A stretch of DNA of 64,000 nt from contig JACTUC010000005.1 of the NCBI GenBank assembly GCA_015660995.1, positions 1 through 64,000 on the forward strand. The letters are read 5' to 3'. Every line of letters begins with the position of its first letter. Position 1 is the stretch's first letter. This DNA comes from Candidatus Methanomethylicaceae archaeon. GTDB taxonomy: Archaea; Thermoproteota; Methanomethylicia; Methanomethylicales; Methanomethylicaceae. Positions 1-9,207 of the stretch are shown one piece after another. The notes beneath the pieces were generated by a model. The model did not search any database and had not been told where the DNA came from. It saw nothing but the letters and a program-made list of their open reading frames with translations. The translations under genes were made by a program, and so were the position numbers.

Positions 1-351
1 TTCTATCTCGGTGTAGCCGGGGCCCATCCCTTTCAGGTTGCCTGAACATGCATCAGCCAACAGATCCTGACCCGCAGCATAGAGCCCGAGATCCTTTGCG
101 ATGCAGGCGCATTTGCTGAAAGTGTTCCATGCCATTTTATGGATCTCAGGATTGTCCTCTCCCTTTCGGTGAGTCATTATTAGTTCCAGATCGTCGCCGC
201 AGTTGGTCACACGGTAATCATACAGGAGACCTGATTCTTTTGCAGACTTGAGGCTCTCCTCTGCGGTGTTTAACAGATCGGGGTGGACCACATGGTGCCC
301 CGCTACGGATCCAACGTCAGCTTTTATGACACTGAGTGTCGTTTTGACCAT
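1..351 (-). CDS. fbp: Fructose-1,6-bisphosphate aldolase/phosphatase, N-terminal part
   Basis: The first 117 residues are present and the gene runs off the left edge; the family is roughly 360-380 residues, so about two thirds are missing. The reading contains VIKADVGS near residue 8, GHHVVHPD, CGDDLELIMTH and LYAAGQDLLAD, which match the metal- and phosphate-binding N-terminus of archaeal bifunctional FBP aldolase/phosphatase. The family condenses DHAP and glyceraldehyde-3-phosphate and then dephosphorylates the product, committing carbon to gluconeogenesis. A minus-strand TATA-like element (381-391) lies 30-40 bases before the ATG. Identity is firm; only the missing part cannot be checked. 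Confidence 0.93.
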   Translation of the reverse strand, partial: MVKTTLSVIKADVGSVAGHHVVHPDLLNTAEESLKSAKESGLLYDYRVTNCGDDLELIMTHRKGEDNPEIHKMAWNTFSKCACIAKDLGLYAAGQDLLADACSGNLKGMGPGYTEIE

Positions 352-553
352 AATCCCCACCGCAGATATTATCAAACCAACAATATTAAAATCTATTGCG
401 TGTTGGTGTGATATGATAGAATTCAATCACATTATTTATTGCATATAACTGTGATGATTTTTTTAGGCTAATTGTGATTTATGTTACTGCCTGAAGGCTA
501 TGCATGGTTGATGATGGTCCTGAAAGCGGATAATTGTCACACCGTGGCAGCTT

Positions 554-799
554 TTATAAGAAGATCCCTATCACAAGCACAGATATCACGTAAAGCGCTA
601 TCACGAAGAAGATCCACTCTCCCTTGGATAGGAAGGTCAGTCCCGCTATTACTACCCTAAGGAGTGGGGTCAGCGCAAGGACGACAATCCCTGCCCATAT
701 CAAGGGTATTTCAGAGAGGAAACCCACAGTCATCAGTGCGGCACTTGACAGCACCCCTGCACGAAGGACCCAAGATAGAATTGTTTCAACGCTCACCAT
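554..799 (-). CDS. DUF1634-like small membrane protein
   Basis: An 81-residue protein with three hydrophobic stretches (about residues 8-25, 32-55 and 60-80). Its start overlaps the end of the upstream TauE/SafE gene by 7 bases, so the two are probably cotranslated. Small three-helix DUF1634 proteins commonly sit beside TauE/SafE permeases in archaea and bacteria; size, topology and position all fit. Its role, perhaps a permease partner, is unknown. Confidence 0.75.
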   Translation of the reverse strand: MVSVETILSWVLRAGVLSSAALMTVGFLSEIPLIWAGIVVLALTPLLRVVIAGLTFLSKGEWIFFVIALYVISVLVIGIFL

Positions 800-1626
800 G
801 ACAACAGACCTCCCGCTTTGAAGAAGAGGATTATTCCGAATAAGATTAGCACTACTCCCAATAGCCTTTTGATGGTGATCGATTCTACTCTCACCATAAT
901 GCGTGTCCCTGCATATGCCCCAAGCATTATGCCTAGTACCGTTGGAACTGCGGCGTATGGGTCGACAAAACCGCCGGTCAGATATATGAACGCGCTGGCA
1001 GCAGCCGTGACGCCAACCATGAAATTGCTCGTGCCCGCTGCCGCCTTTATCGGTACCTTCATCACCAAGTTCATGATAGGAACCATTACAACGCCCCCCC
1101 CAATACCCGCTATTCCAGATATAGATCCTGCCAGTAGGCTGGCAAACAGACCAAGCCGCATTCGTACTGGGGTGTAAAGTACATCACATTTCGTTAGGGC
1201 GTCGTAAAATCCGCCGAGTACGAGCCTAGAGCCAGCTTCAGGGGGGACTATTTTTTCGGATCTGGGGGACTTGAACATCATGAAAGCAGCAAAGAAGATG
1301 ACGATGCCCAGCACTATCTCGGTGAACAGGGATGGCAGGATCAATGCTAAGATCGCCCCCGCTACTGCGCCTGTGACGGTGCAGGTCTCGAGAACCATGG
1401 CAAGCTTTACATTGGTTATCTTGTCCTTCAGATAAACGCTGCCACCCATGCTCGAACTCGCTATCACCGCAAGCAGGCTGAGAGCAACTGCTTGGTGGGC
1501 AGGGAGGTTCAATACAAGTATGAAGAAGATTATCATTAGGACCCCGCCGCCAAGCCCTAGCATGGCACCCAGACAACCAGCGAATATACCGAATAGGAGT
1601 ATCGAGATCAAGGAAAAGGGATCCAT
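793..1626 (-). CDS. TauE/SafE family membrane exporter
   Basis: A 277-residue integral membrane protein with about eight hydrophobic segments. It shows the duplicated TauE/SafE pattern: a glycine-rich GAMLGLGGGVLM near residue 21 in the first half and GSISGIAGIGGGVVMVP in the second. The family exports sulfite, sulfonates or other small organic anions; the substrate cannot be told from sequence. It forms a two-gene operon with the DUF1634 protein and is divergent from ilvD with only about 100 bases between the starts. Confidence 0.88.
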   Translation of the reverse strand: MDPFSLISILLFGIFAGCLGAMLGLGGGVLMIIFFILVLNLPAHQAVALSLLAVIASSSMGGSVYLKDKITNVKLAMVLETCTVTGAVAGAILALILPSLFTEIVLGIVIFFAAFMMFKSPRSEKIVPPEAGSRLVLGGFYDALTKCDVLYTPVRMRLGLFASLLAGSISGIAGIGGGVVMVPIMNLVMKVPIKAAAGTSNFMVGVTAAASAFIYLTGGFVDPYAAVPTVLGIMLGAYAGTRIMVRVESITIKRLLGVVLILFGIILFFKAGGLLSW

Positions 1627-1723
1627 TGCAAGTCCTTCTTATGATAAATGATGCTTGGAATTAAGCCTTGTCTCAACAGATATTCTTTTTTATATCCTTC
1701 ATCACTATGCTTTTGTGATTCGA

Positions 1724-3373
1724 ATGATATCCAGTCGGGTTACGAAGGGTGTCCAGCGGTCCCCTCACAGGTCGCTCTTCAAGGCGACCGGTCTCACCGA
1801 TGAGGAGCTGGCTCGACCTATTATAGGGATTGCAAACTCGTGGAGCGAGCTCATACCGGGTCACATTCATCTCAGAGCCTTGGCGGATGCCGTGAAAGCT
1901 GGTGTTAGGATGGCTGGCGGAACACCGCTGGAGTTCAATACGATCGGGATTTGCGATGGGATTGCTATGGGTCACGAGGGGATGCGAAGCTCGTTGGTCA
2001 GCAGAGAGATAGTCGCGGATTCCATAGAGGTCGTTGCGAAAGCGCACGCCTTCGATGGCATGGTATATGTTTGCAGCTGCGACAAGGTGGAACCAGGCAT
2101 GGTCATGGCCTCCCTCCGCATCAACATCCCTTCGATCTTCGTCACAGGTGGACCCATGCTGTGCGGATGGCGGAGAGGAAAGAGGCTTACGCTTGACTCT
2201 TCCTTCGAGAGTGTCGGTGCCTACTTGGCGGGCAAGATCGATGATAAGGCACTTCTGGAAACTGAGGAGTACGCTTGCCCAGGAGCTGGATCCTGTGCTG
2301 GAATGTACACAGCGAATACCATGGCTTGCATGATCGAAGCTATGGGTTTATCGCTGCCGGGGAGCGGCACAATACCGGCTGTCGATGCAAGAAGGGTAAG
2401 GCTTGCAAAGAGAGCCGGAATGATGGTAATGGACTTGTTGAAGAAGGATATCACACCGCGCAAGATCGTGAAGATCGCTTCATTGAGGAATGCGATTGCT
2501 GTCGATGTGACCATGGGTGGGTCGAGCAACACCGTGCTACACCTCATGGCTATTGCCAAAGAAGCTGGCGTGAAGCTCGAGCTGGAGGATTTCGATAAGA
2601 TCAGCAAAGCAACCCCCCAGCTTGTTGATATGATGCCTGCTGGAAATACAGCCGTGGAAGACCTTGATAGGGCAGGGGGCGTCCAGGCTATAATGAAGAG
2701 GCTTTCTGAGCTTAACAGAATTGAACCGGATTGCGTCACGGTCACGACCAAAAAGATAGGCGACAGTATAGGTGAAGCAGAGATCATTGGAGACACCATC
2801 AGTCCCACTAAATCTCCGGTAAGGGCAACTGGCGCGTTGGCCATCCTGAGGGGTAACCTAGCCCCGGATGGTGCAGTGATCAAGACCGCAGGTCTTAAGA
2901 GATCATCATTTGAGGGTGATGCAGTCGTGTTCGACTGCGAGGAGGATGGGATCGAGGCTGCTGCGAAGAAAAAGATCGCGAAGGGAAACGTCGTTGTCAT
3001 AAGATATGAAGGTCCAAAAGGTGGCCCTGGCATGAGGGAGATGCTCTCGCTCACATCGATGCTCCTCGGGATGGGCCTTGGTGAGAGAGTGGCACTAGTC
3101 ACTGACGGAAGGTTCTCAGGGGCGACTCATGGCATGATGGTTGGTCATGTCTCGCCAGAAGCTGCAGAAGGTGGACCGATATCTTCCGTCAGGGATGGCG
3201 ATCGGATAAGAATTGATATCGAAAAGCGGAGCCTTACGCTACTTGTGGACGACGGTGAGATTAGGAGGAGGATGTCTAAGTGGAAGGCGAAGCCACCGAG
3301 ATACACAAAAGGAGTATTTTACAGATACAGCAGGCTAGTAACGTCGGCGTCAAACGGGGCTATTCTGATTTAG
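1724..3373 (+). CDS. ilvD: Dihydroxy-acid dehydratase
   Basis: 549 residues from the chosen ATG. Dehydrates 2,3-dihydroxy-acids to 2-keto acids in valine, leucine and isoleucine synthesis using an Fe-S cluster. Visible marks are CDKVEPGMVMASLR, GAGSCAGMYTANTM (cluster cysteines), LSLPGSGTIPA, and the C-terminal DGRFSGATHG and GHVSPEAAEGGPI. The frame stays open 23 codons upstream to 1655, but a TATA-like TTTTTATATCC at 1685-1695 falls inside that extension, and the homologous N-terminus (ISSRVTKGVQRSPHRSLFKA) begins at 1724, so I start there, probably leaderless. It stands alone; no other ilv gene is nearby. Confidence 0.95.
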   Translation: MISSRVTKGVQRSPHRSLFKATGLTDEELARPIIGIANSWSELIPGHIHLRALADAVKAGVRMAGGTPLEFNTIGICDGIAMGHEGMRSSLVSREIVADSIEVVAKAHAFDGMVYVCSCDKVEPGMVMASLRINIPSIFVTGGPMLCGWRRGKRLTLDSSFESVGAYLAGKIDDKALLETEEYACPGAGSCAGMYTANTMACMIEAMGLSLPGSGTIPAVDARRVRLAKRAGMMVMDLLKKDITPRKIVKIASLRNAIAVDVTMGGSSNTVLHLMAIAKEAGVKLELEDFDKISKATPQLVDMMPAGNTAVEDLDRAGGVQAIMKRLSELNRIEPDCVTVTTKKIGDSIGEAEIIGDTISPTKSPVRATGALAILRGNLAPDGAVIKTAGLKRSSFEGDAVVFDCEEDGIEAAAKKKIAKGNVVVIRYEGPKGGPGMREMLSLTSMLLGMGLGERVALVTDGRFSGATHGMMVGHVSPEAAEGGPISSVRDGDRIRIDIEKRSLTLLVDDGEIRRRMSKWKAKPPRYTKGVFYRYSRLVTSASNGAILI

Positions 3374-3574
3374 AACTCCTTCAGCATATCCCTTTGTGAA
3401 AGCAATGATTGCGCTGTTTTAGTCTGCTCTCGGAGCAACAACGGGATCCATCTTGGATGCACTTCGCGCCCAATAATATCCTGCTGCTAGGCTTGCATCA
3501 AGCTACTATTCAAGAGAACTTTCAGCCCGCGGAGCGTGCGAATAGTTTTTTAACAGACGGAAAGCATAGCGGTT

Positions 3575-4267
3575 GTGGCGACCCATTTGAAAGTCACCCT
3601 AATGTCGTACACGCCGGATCCTGAGAGGGTGGTAGCGGCAGCTGCCAGGCAGTGCTACTCGAAGTTCAGCGCAACCAAAGCGTTCGATGAGTTCACCAAG
3701 GAGGATATAAAGAGACAGCTTGGGATAATCCTAGAGAACGGGCACTTTTCAGTCTTGGAACACTCTAGCTTTACCTTTGCCATCGAGGGAATCTCCCGAG
3801 CGTGTAGCCACCAGCTCGTTAGGCACAGGATCGCTTCTTACTCCCAGCAGAGCCAGAGGTTCGTCAAGCTGAAGGAGATTGAGTTTATTGTTCCAGAAAA
3901 GATCGCTGCGGACGAGAATGCCTCAAAGACGTTCAGGGAAGCTCTCGAGCGATGTAGAGACGTTTACAATGATCTGGTTAACATGGGGGTACCTGCTGAG
4001 GACGCTAGGTATATCCTACCGAATGCCTCGCAAACCAAAATAGTAGTCACAATGAATGCACGTTCCTTGATCAACTTCTTCGAGCTTAGGTGCTGCCTTT
4101 CCGCACAGTGGGAGATCAGGCAGTTAGCCGATGAGATGCTTAGGCTTGTGAAAGGAGTCGCCCCGACGATCTTTGAAAGAGCAGGTCCCTTCTGCGTCTC
4201 AAAAAAGACCTGCCCGGAAAAGAAGTACGACTGCCTCAAGTGGGTTGAGCTCTTCAAGAAAAAGTGA
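3575..4267 (+). CDS. thyX: Flavin-dependent thymidylate synthase
   Basis: 230 residues with the ThyX signature RHRIASYSQQSQR near residue 85. The enzyme methylates dUMP to dTMP using methylene-tetrahydropterin, FAD and NADPH. NGHFSVLEHSSFTFAIEG before the signature and ILPNASQTKIVVTMNARSL after it also match. The listed start is GTG; TTG at 3587 gives LKVTLMSYTPDP and ATG at 3602 is shorter, so the exact N-terminus is open. The end faces a thioesterase gene 13 bases away. Confidence 0.95.
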   Translation: MATHLKVTLMSYTPDPERVVAAAARQCYSKFSATKAFDEFTKEDIKRQLGIILENGHFSVLEHSSFTFAIEGISRACSHQLVRHRIASYSQQSQRFVKLKEIEFIVPEKIAADENASKTFREALERCRDVYNDLVNMGVPAEDARYILPNASQTKIVVTMNARSLINFFELRCCLSAQWEIRQLADEMLRLVKGVAPTIFERAGPFCVSKKTCPEKKYDCLKWVELFKKK

Positions 4268-4280
4268 AGAGGGGAGAATA

Positions 4281-4754
4281 CTACTTCCTTTTCATATTGT
4301 CTAGCCTTGCGTTTCTGCGATTCTCTGCCTCGCAGAAGCGCCTTTTCTCCTCTTCCGTCTCGGCTATTAATCTCTGCACCCTTTTTGGAATCCCTTTTCC
4401 GTCAAGAGCGACCATGGTAGCATAGGCAGACGCAGCGTGAACTACATCGCCAGTCCAAGGATTCTCAGCCTCGACCCTTACACCTACCTCCATGGATGTG
4501 TTGCCGACATGGTTCACAGAAGCTTTCAGTGTCAGGAGATCACCGACCTTTACAGGTTTGTGGAAGTCCATGCGATCCATTGAAGCTATTACAACATTGC
4601 ACCTAGCATGCCTGTTGGCGACTGCAGCGGCGATCTCATCAACATAGCGGACTATAGCGCCGCCGAATACATTGCCAGCCGGGTTGGCGTCGGAAGGAAA
4701 CATCCACCTCGTAGAGACAAGCGAGGACTCACTGACTTTTTTACCATTCACCAT
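4281..4754 (-). CDS. Acyl-CoA thioesterase, hotdog fold (YciA/BACH type)
   Basis: 157 residues. FPSDANPAGNVFGGAIVRYVDE near residue 19 is the acyl-CoA hydrolase (cytosolic long-chain thioesterase) signature with the catalytic Asn/Asp region, followed by VNHVGNTSMEVGVRVEAENP. It hydrolyses acyl-CoA esters; chain length is not predictable. The last 25 residues (EEEKRRFCEAENRRNARLD) are charged and helical. It converges with thyX and is divergent from the gene at 4892. Confidence 0.87.
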   Translation of the reverse strand: MVNGKKVSESSLVSTRWMFPSDANPAGNVFGGAIVRYVDEIAAAVANRHARCNVVIASMDRMDFHKPVKVGDLLTLKASVNHVGNTSMEVGVRVEAENPWTGDVVHAASAYATMVALDGKGIPKRVQRLIAETEEEKRRFCEAENRRNARLDNMKRK

Positions 4755-4891
4755 AGAAATGCCTCTTGTCTATTCTTGCGGGTCGACCTAAATATCTTGA
4801 TCTTCGAACCTTGATTATCGGTCAATTACCGGGGGTGTTGCCATCATTCCAATAGTTTTTTATCCCGAATGCGCTCTATTTCCAATCTGAG

Positions 4892-5410
4892 TTGGGGTTG
4901 CAGTTGGAAGGCTCGACGCAGCGTCCTGAGAGAGAAGCAGTTGTCACTGACAATGACCCAGCGAACAGCGATCCCTTTGAAGGGATCGCGCATTCCGTGA
5001 TTATGACCGTTGAGAAGAGGGGTGGCAAAGTCGATTTTCAGGAACTTCAAAAATGGGCAGATGCAACTGAGGTTGGGAAGTACACGCTGAGGACTGTTGT
5101 GAACGATCTGATAGATCATGGCAGGTTGAACGCACCAGACGGGTTTCTAGACGGTGATGATGATTTTGAGCCACCGATCCCGAAAGTTGTAGAGCTCCCA
5201 CGCATCGCTGAGTGCGACATCAAGGCGATGAAGAGGTACCTTAGTGAATACTGGAGCGTCGGCGAGCTAAGGCTCTTCGAAGATATGGTAAGGCTGGGCA
5301 TGAAAGAGATCAACGAGGTTCTGAAGGCAATCACGGATAGCGGATACGCTGTACTGACACCATTCAGCGTGATAAATGCCACTGAAAAGCTCCTGAGGGA
5401 GTCAAGGTAA
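4892..5410 (+). CDS. Unrecognised protein with possible winged-helix region
   Basis: 172 residues, soluble and acidic. I do not recognise the family. Residues 30-75 (HSVIMTVEKRGGKVDFQEL, then TLRTVVNDLIDHGRL) look like a winged-helix fold and residues 110-170 are helical with a second pattern, LRLFEDMVRLGMKEINEVL. Start is a TTG placed about 35 bases after a TATA-like TAGTTTTTTAT (about 4853-4862); the first internal ATG is codon 38 and would cut the domain. DNA binding is only an inference. It is transcribed alone, divergent from the thioesterase. Confidence 0.6.
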   Translation: MGLQLEGSTQRPEREAVVTDNDPANSDPFEGIAHSVIMTVEKRGGKVDFQELQKWADATEVGKYTLRTVVNDLIDHGRLNAPDGFLDGDDDFEPPIPKVVELPRIAECDIKAMKRYLSEYWSVGELRLFEDMVRLGMKEINEVLKAITDSGYAVLTPFSVINATEKLLRESR

Positions 5411-5521
5411 CAGGATGTCCAAGAAACGGCGCTTGCTGATGAAATACGCAGCAGGGCTTTAATTCCCTCGATGAAAAAGTAAAAAAGCAGATCCTTGCCA
5501 TTTCAAATGAGGTGCTGATTT

Positions 5522-5875
5522 TTGTCCATTGTTCCAGAAGATAAAGAACAGAAGTCTGTCGGAGGGGTCTTCACAGGCACAGCAAAGGTGGGGGAGATAT
5601 TGGCTGGGTTCTCGCAGATTGCACTTACGCAACAGGATCTCACCAGCCCAGTAGCGATGCAGATGGCGATGAGCAGGATCTATGAAGCCATGACAAAAGC
5701 AGTCGAATCCGGTCCCAAGAGAAAATTTATTGCGGAGGTCAAGTTCGTGGATTCGATGGGCAACCCAGTGGTCCTAGCGCTTGATCTTGGTGACAAGACG
5801 CCCCCGTTTATGCACAAGGATGTGAAAGCCCGTATCCTGATAGAGTTGACTGAGGATCAGTCATCTACCTTCTGA
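5522..5875 (+). CDS. Unrecognised small soluble protein
   Basis: 117 residues from a TTG start (SIVPEDKEQK). Not recognised. The first half is helical and Met/Gln/Ala rich (TQQDLTSPVAMQMAMSRIYE); the second half has alternating beta-like segments (KRKFIAEVKFVDSMGNPVVLALDL). No cysteines, membrane segments or catalytic motif are visible. It converges on iorB, whose stop is 27 bases downstream. Open-frame length and codon use like the neighbours support it being coding. Confidence 0.55.
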   Translation: MSIVPEDKEQKSVGGVFTGTAKVGEILAGFSQIALTQQDLTSPVAMQMAMSRIYEAMTKAVESGPKRKFIAEVKFVDSMGNPVVLALDLGDKTPPFMHKDVKARILIELTEDQSSTF

Positions 5876-5902
5876 AAAGAGTAAGGGGGCAGTCCAGCTG
5901 CC

Positions 5903-6541
5903 CTATACTTGCTTGCACGACACGAGCTTGCAGAGCGAATCGTAGGCACTCTTCCTGCCGAGCTCGAATGCCTTCAGATTCTGTTCGATGCTCTTCTCTG
6001 GCACAACTTGGGAGATACTTTCTCTGATGAATTTCTCCTCCAACGGGAAGTCCTTTAGCACGGATATGCATCCTAGGAAGACCGTGTTCTCCGCGTTAAG
6101 ATTCCCGCTCTCCTTTGCAATTGAGAGGCCATCCACTACTGCTACGTTTGGCGTCCACTCTTTTAGTTTCGAGACTATCTCGTCTATGGTTATGTATTTT
6201 GCCTGCTTATCCTTCAGAAGCTTCGAGGTCTCGATTGGGGGATGCATCAGCCTTTTGTTCATCAGGATTATCCCGCCCTTCTTGAGGAACTCGACATAGC
6301 GGAGGGCCTCCATTCCTTCTAATGCTATAATGACATCAGCCGCTCCATAAGGAATCAGAGGCGAATATGCATCATCACCGACTCGCATGTGTACGAAGAC
6401 CGTCCCGCTCCTCTGTGACAGCCCATACATCTCTCCTGTGATCGCTCTCTTGCCGGCTTTGACGCAGGCGTTGCCGATCACGCTCGTCAGGAGTACAAGC
6501 CCCTGACCTCCCACTCCACAGAGAAAAATGTCGAAGCTCAT
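5903..6541 (-). CDS. iorB: Indolepyruvate:ferredoxin oxidoreductase, beta subunit
   Basis: 212 residues from the ATG at 6541. The longer open frame to 6703 overlaps iorA coding and is ignored: the domain starts at SFDIFLCGVGGQGLVLLTSV, and ATG overlaps the iorA stop as ATGA. GVGGQG and GEMYGLSQRSGTVFVHMR are typical of the gamma-type 2-oxoacid oxidoreductase domain. With IorA it oxidatively decarboxylates aryl pyruvates (from Trp, Phe, Tyr) to aryl-CoA, reducing ferredoxin, in peptide fermentation or in reverse for aromatic amino-acid synthesis. Confidence 0.93.
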   Translation of the reverse strand: MSFDIFLCGVGGQGLVLLTSVIGNACVKAGKRAITGEMYGLSQRSGTVFVHMRVGDDAYSPLIPYGAADVIIALEGMEALRYVEFLKKGGIILMNKRLMHPPIETSKLLKDKQAKYITIDEIVSKLKEWTPNVAVVDGLSIAKESGNLNAENTVFLGCISVLKDFPLEEKFIRESISQVVPEKSIEQNLKAFELGRKSAYDSLCKLVSCKQV

Positions 6542-8427
6542 GGTTTCACCTCCGTCCTCTTCACCGCAACAAATGGGCACAGCTTCGAGCAGACCGAGCA
6601 TCCATCGCACTGCTCCTGGGCGATCCGGGGTTTCTTGTCGGTTTCGTCGATCGAGTAACAAGGGCAATAGAAGTCCCGCATACACACATAGGCCTTCTTG
6701 CACTGCTCAGTGTCGATATAAAACGGGATGATTGCCTCGCCCTTACGCCTCTTATTCCTGTCTCCATATAGAGCGCACTCCCGGCGGGATATGACTATGG
6801 ATAGCCCGTCGAAATCGAGCGCTCGCTTGAACACGTCAATGTTCTTTTTGGCATCGTAGGAGTCAACGATCTCGACGAACTCGATACCTATCGCCCTGCA
6901 GATATTCTCGATCGATACCTTCTTTCCCTGCCTCCATCCTGCTGTAAAATCCGTTGAGAAGTTTGGCTGCTGCCCCGTCATTGCCGTTACCGAGTTATCC
7001 AGTATTATTAATGTGAACTTATTGCCATTATGCACTGCGTTCATGATGGCAGGGATGGCTGCGTGGTAGAAGGTCGAATCGCCCACTACTGCCACGACCC
7101 TCTCCTCAATCACGTTGGAGAGACCGTTGGCGACACCGACCGAGGCACCCATGCAGAGGGAGCTGTCCGCATGCGAGATCGGCGGATAGATCCACATCGA
7201 GTAGCATCCGATGTCGTTGGAGAAGTAGTGCGGCTTGTTCTTCAGCGCCTGGCTCAGCGCTGCCCAGGTCCCCCTGTGTGGGCATCCGGCGCAGAAGGTG
7301 GGGTACCTGTCGGGTAGTGCTACCTTGAGCTTCTTCGCATCGTCCACAATCGAGTCGTAGTCAGGGGCGCTCATACCGAGCGCTGCCGCTATCCCCTTGA
7401 CCACTAGGTTAGGGTTATACTCCCAGGCTTCTGAGAACGTGCCCGACCACTTTCCATAGATGGTAACGGCTGGGTTCGTGTCCTTTGCTAATGCGTAGAC
7501 CTCACGCTCCAGGTAGGGCGATAGCTCCTCCACGATAAGGACTTTTGCCAGTCCCTTGATGAAAGTACGGATAAGGTTCTTTGGGAGAGGATAGGTGGTC
7601 CCGAGTTTGAGCACCTTTGCCTTTGACTCGAGACCGAGTATCTTCAATGCCTCAAGAACGTAGAGGTATGATACGGACGAGGTAATTATCCCGAAGTCAC
7701 TCGGGGCATCCCTTACATAGTTGAACTCAGAGCTTTCGAACTCAGTCGCTAGCTCCTCTGCCCTCTTCAGCATCTTCAGCTTCTTCTGCCTCGCCCCCTC
7801 GCCAAGCGTTGTGAACTCCTCATTTAGCTCCCTCCACTTGACTCTCCTGAACTCCTTCCTGTCGATTCCGTCCAGTCTCACTATGCCGCTCTGGTGGTTG
7901 ACGCGCGTGACGGTTCGCACAATCACAGGAACGCGATGCCTCTCTGAGATCTCGAACGCCCTCTTCACCATGTCCTTGGCCTCCTGGGCCGTCGATGGCT
8001 CAAGCATGGGGATGTAGGCATTCGGCGCAAAGAATCGCCCATCTTGCTCTGACTGGGATGAGTGGGCATGCGGGTCGTCCGCCATGACCAAGACCAGCCC
8101 TCCTCTTACGCCAGTATAGCCAAGGACAAACAGGGCATCGGAAGCAACGTTCGTACCCACGCTCTTCATGGCTGTGAGGCTCCTTATTCCTGCAAATGAA
8201 GCACCTGCGCAGATCTCCAGGGCGACTTTCTCGTTTGTGGCAATCTCCATGTGGTAGTCGAAACTGCCCACAGCGTCGTTGAAGGTATCAAGAACCTCTG
8301 ATGTTGGCGCTCCTGGATAAAAGGCGACCACCTTCACGTCCGACTCCAAGGCGCCCCTCACTATTGCCTCGTTGCAGAGCATGAAGGCATTTCTTTTTTC
8401 GTTTGCGACTACATCTCTTAAAACCAT
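6538..8427 (-). CDS. iorA: Indolepyruvate:ferredoxin oxidoreductase, alpha subunit
   Basis: 629 residues. The N-terminal pyrimidine-binding half carries CNEAIVRGALES and AFYPGAPTSEVLD; the middle binds TPP (ADSSLCMGASVGVANGL, then VVGDSTFYHA and LDNSVTAMTGQQPN); the last 55 residues are ferredoxin-like. The C-terminal cluster CDGCSVCSKLCP is standard, but the first one reads CKKAYVCMRDFYCPCYS instead of the usual CxxCxxC spacing. First gene of iorAB, translationally coupled to iorB. The product should supply reduced ferredoxin and aryl-CoA; the latter could feed an ADP-forming synthetase such as that at 50342. Confidence 0.94.
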   Translation of the reverse strand: MVLRDVVANEKRNAFMLCNEAIVRGALESDVKVVAFYPGAPTSEVLDTFNDAVGSFDYHMEIATNEKVALEICAGASFAGIRSLTAMKSVGTNVASDALFVLGYTGVRGGLVLVMADDPHAHSSQSEQDGRFFAPNAYIPMLEPSTAQEAKDMVKRAFEISERHRVPVIVRTVTRVNHQSGIVRLDGIDRKEFRRVKWRELNEEFTTLGEGARQKKLKMLKRAEELATEFESSEFNYVRDAPSDFGIITSSVSYLYVLEALKILGLESKAKVLKLGTTYPLPKNLIRTFIKGLAKVLIVEELSPYLEREVYALAKDTNPAVTIYGKWSGTFSEAWEYNPNLVVKGIAAALGMSAPDYDSIVDDAKKLKVALPDRYPTFCAGCPHRGTWAALSQALKNKPHYFSNDIGCYSMWIYPPISHADSSLCMGASVGVANGLSNVIEERVVAVVGDSTFYHAAIPAIMNAVHNGNKFTLIILDNSVTAMTGQQPNFSTDFTAGWRQGKKVSIENICRAIGIEFVEIVDSYDAKKNIDVFKRALDFDGLSIVISRRECALYGDRNKRRKGEAIIPFYIDTEQCKKAYVCMRDFYCPCYSIDETDKKPRIAQEQCDGCSVCSKLCPFVAVKRTEVKP

Positions 8428-8496
8428 GAGAAATTATACGCTTCTTTCGATAATAAGAGTTAGGGTGGCATCAGCCCAAGACTCTTCAGCGCACTC

Positions 8497-9135
8497 TTAT
8501 CCCAGGCGCATGGCGAACTCCTTCAGATCCTTCACAAAGTAGCGACCACGCCGTCTTCCCCTCCTGTCTAGGTAGAAAGCTTTCAGCCCTGCTCTCTTTG
8601 CACGCACGTAGTCGAGCTCGAGGCTATCCCCAATGTGCGCCATGTATCCCGGCATCGTGCCAATCCGTTCGCAGACAGCAGCGTATGAATCGGTGCTCTT
8701 CATCAGGCCAAGATCGGACAGCGTAGAGATTATGTGGCGGAAGTACGGCTTCAGATTCTCGGTCGTTATTTCGAGGAAGAGCCTTGATGAGTTGGAGATC
8801 ACCATCAGTTCATATTTTTCACTTAGCTTCTCAAGGACATCCACGACCTCAGGATAGAGCGTGACTGCCGACTTATACTGTTGGACAAGCGTCTTTGGGT
8901 TGACCTCCAGGCGGTATCGCTTTAACCAATAAGGCAGATCGTACCATTCCGCTCTTGCGGGACCTATCAATTCATAGTCAGCGTAGAGCTTCTGCTTGGC
9001 GTCATCAAGGTCGATCTTCCAGCTGTCGGAGACCAATTGTGGAAGGACCTCGAGCCAGACCAAATCAGCGAATGCTGTCGTTACCAGCGTCCCGTCTGCA
9101 TCGAAGGACACTGTGGTGATCTTCTGCTTCATCAC
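8497..9135 (-). CDS. HAD-superfamily hydrolase
   Basis: 212 residues. Motif I is SFDADGTLV (residues 10-18), motif II lies at VISNSS, and motif IV at AHIGDSLELDYVRAKRAGL. The helical cap follows motif I directly, so it is a subfamily I HAD, probably a small-molecule phosphatase; substrate unknown. The C-terminus is Arg-rich (DRRGRRRGRYFVKD). Start is an ATG preceded by a GGGG Shine-Dalgarno-like stretch. It is separated from alba by a T-rich terminator. Confidence 0.85.
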   Translation of the reverse strand: MMKQKITTVSFDADGTLVTTAFADLVWLEVLPQLVSDSWKIDLDDAKQKLYADYELIGPARAEWYDLPYWLKRYRLEVNPKTLVQQYKSAVTLYPEVVDVLEKLSEKYELMVISNSSRLFLEITTENLKPYFRHIISTLSDLGLMKSTDSYAAVCERIGTMPGYMAHIGDSLELDYVRAKRAGLKAFYLDRRGRRRGRYFVKDLKEFAMRLG

Positions 9136-9149
9136 ATCCCCCTAGAGGT

Positions 9150-9178
9150 AAAAACAAAAATGAAATAATAAAAAAAAA
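9150..9178 (-). terminator. Oligo-T terminator after alba
   Basis: Read on the minus strand, this A-rich stretch becomes several runs of T (one of nine) just after the alba stop and before the HAD gene start. Runs of T without a stem are the usual archaeal termination signal. Confidence 0.6.
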
Positions 9179-9207
9179 TGTTGTGTGTTGTTCGGATTAT
9201 CCAGCGT

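Noticed and set aside
2221..3102. Long 293-residue minus-strand open frame
   Set aside because: It is the antisense shadow of ilvD; the plus-strand frame carries all family motifs.
3409..3624. 71-residue plus-strand frame upstream of thyX
   Set aside because: Overlaps the thyX start in another frame, no ribosome site and no recognisable features.
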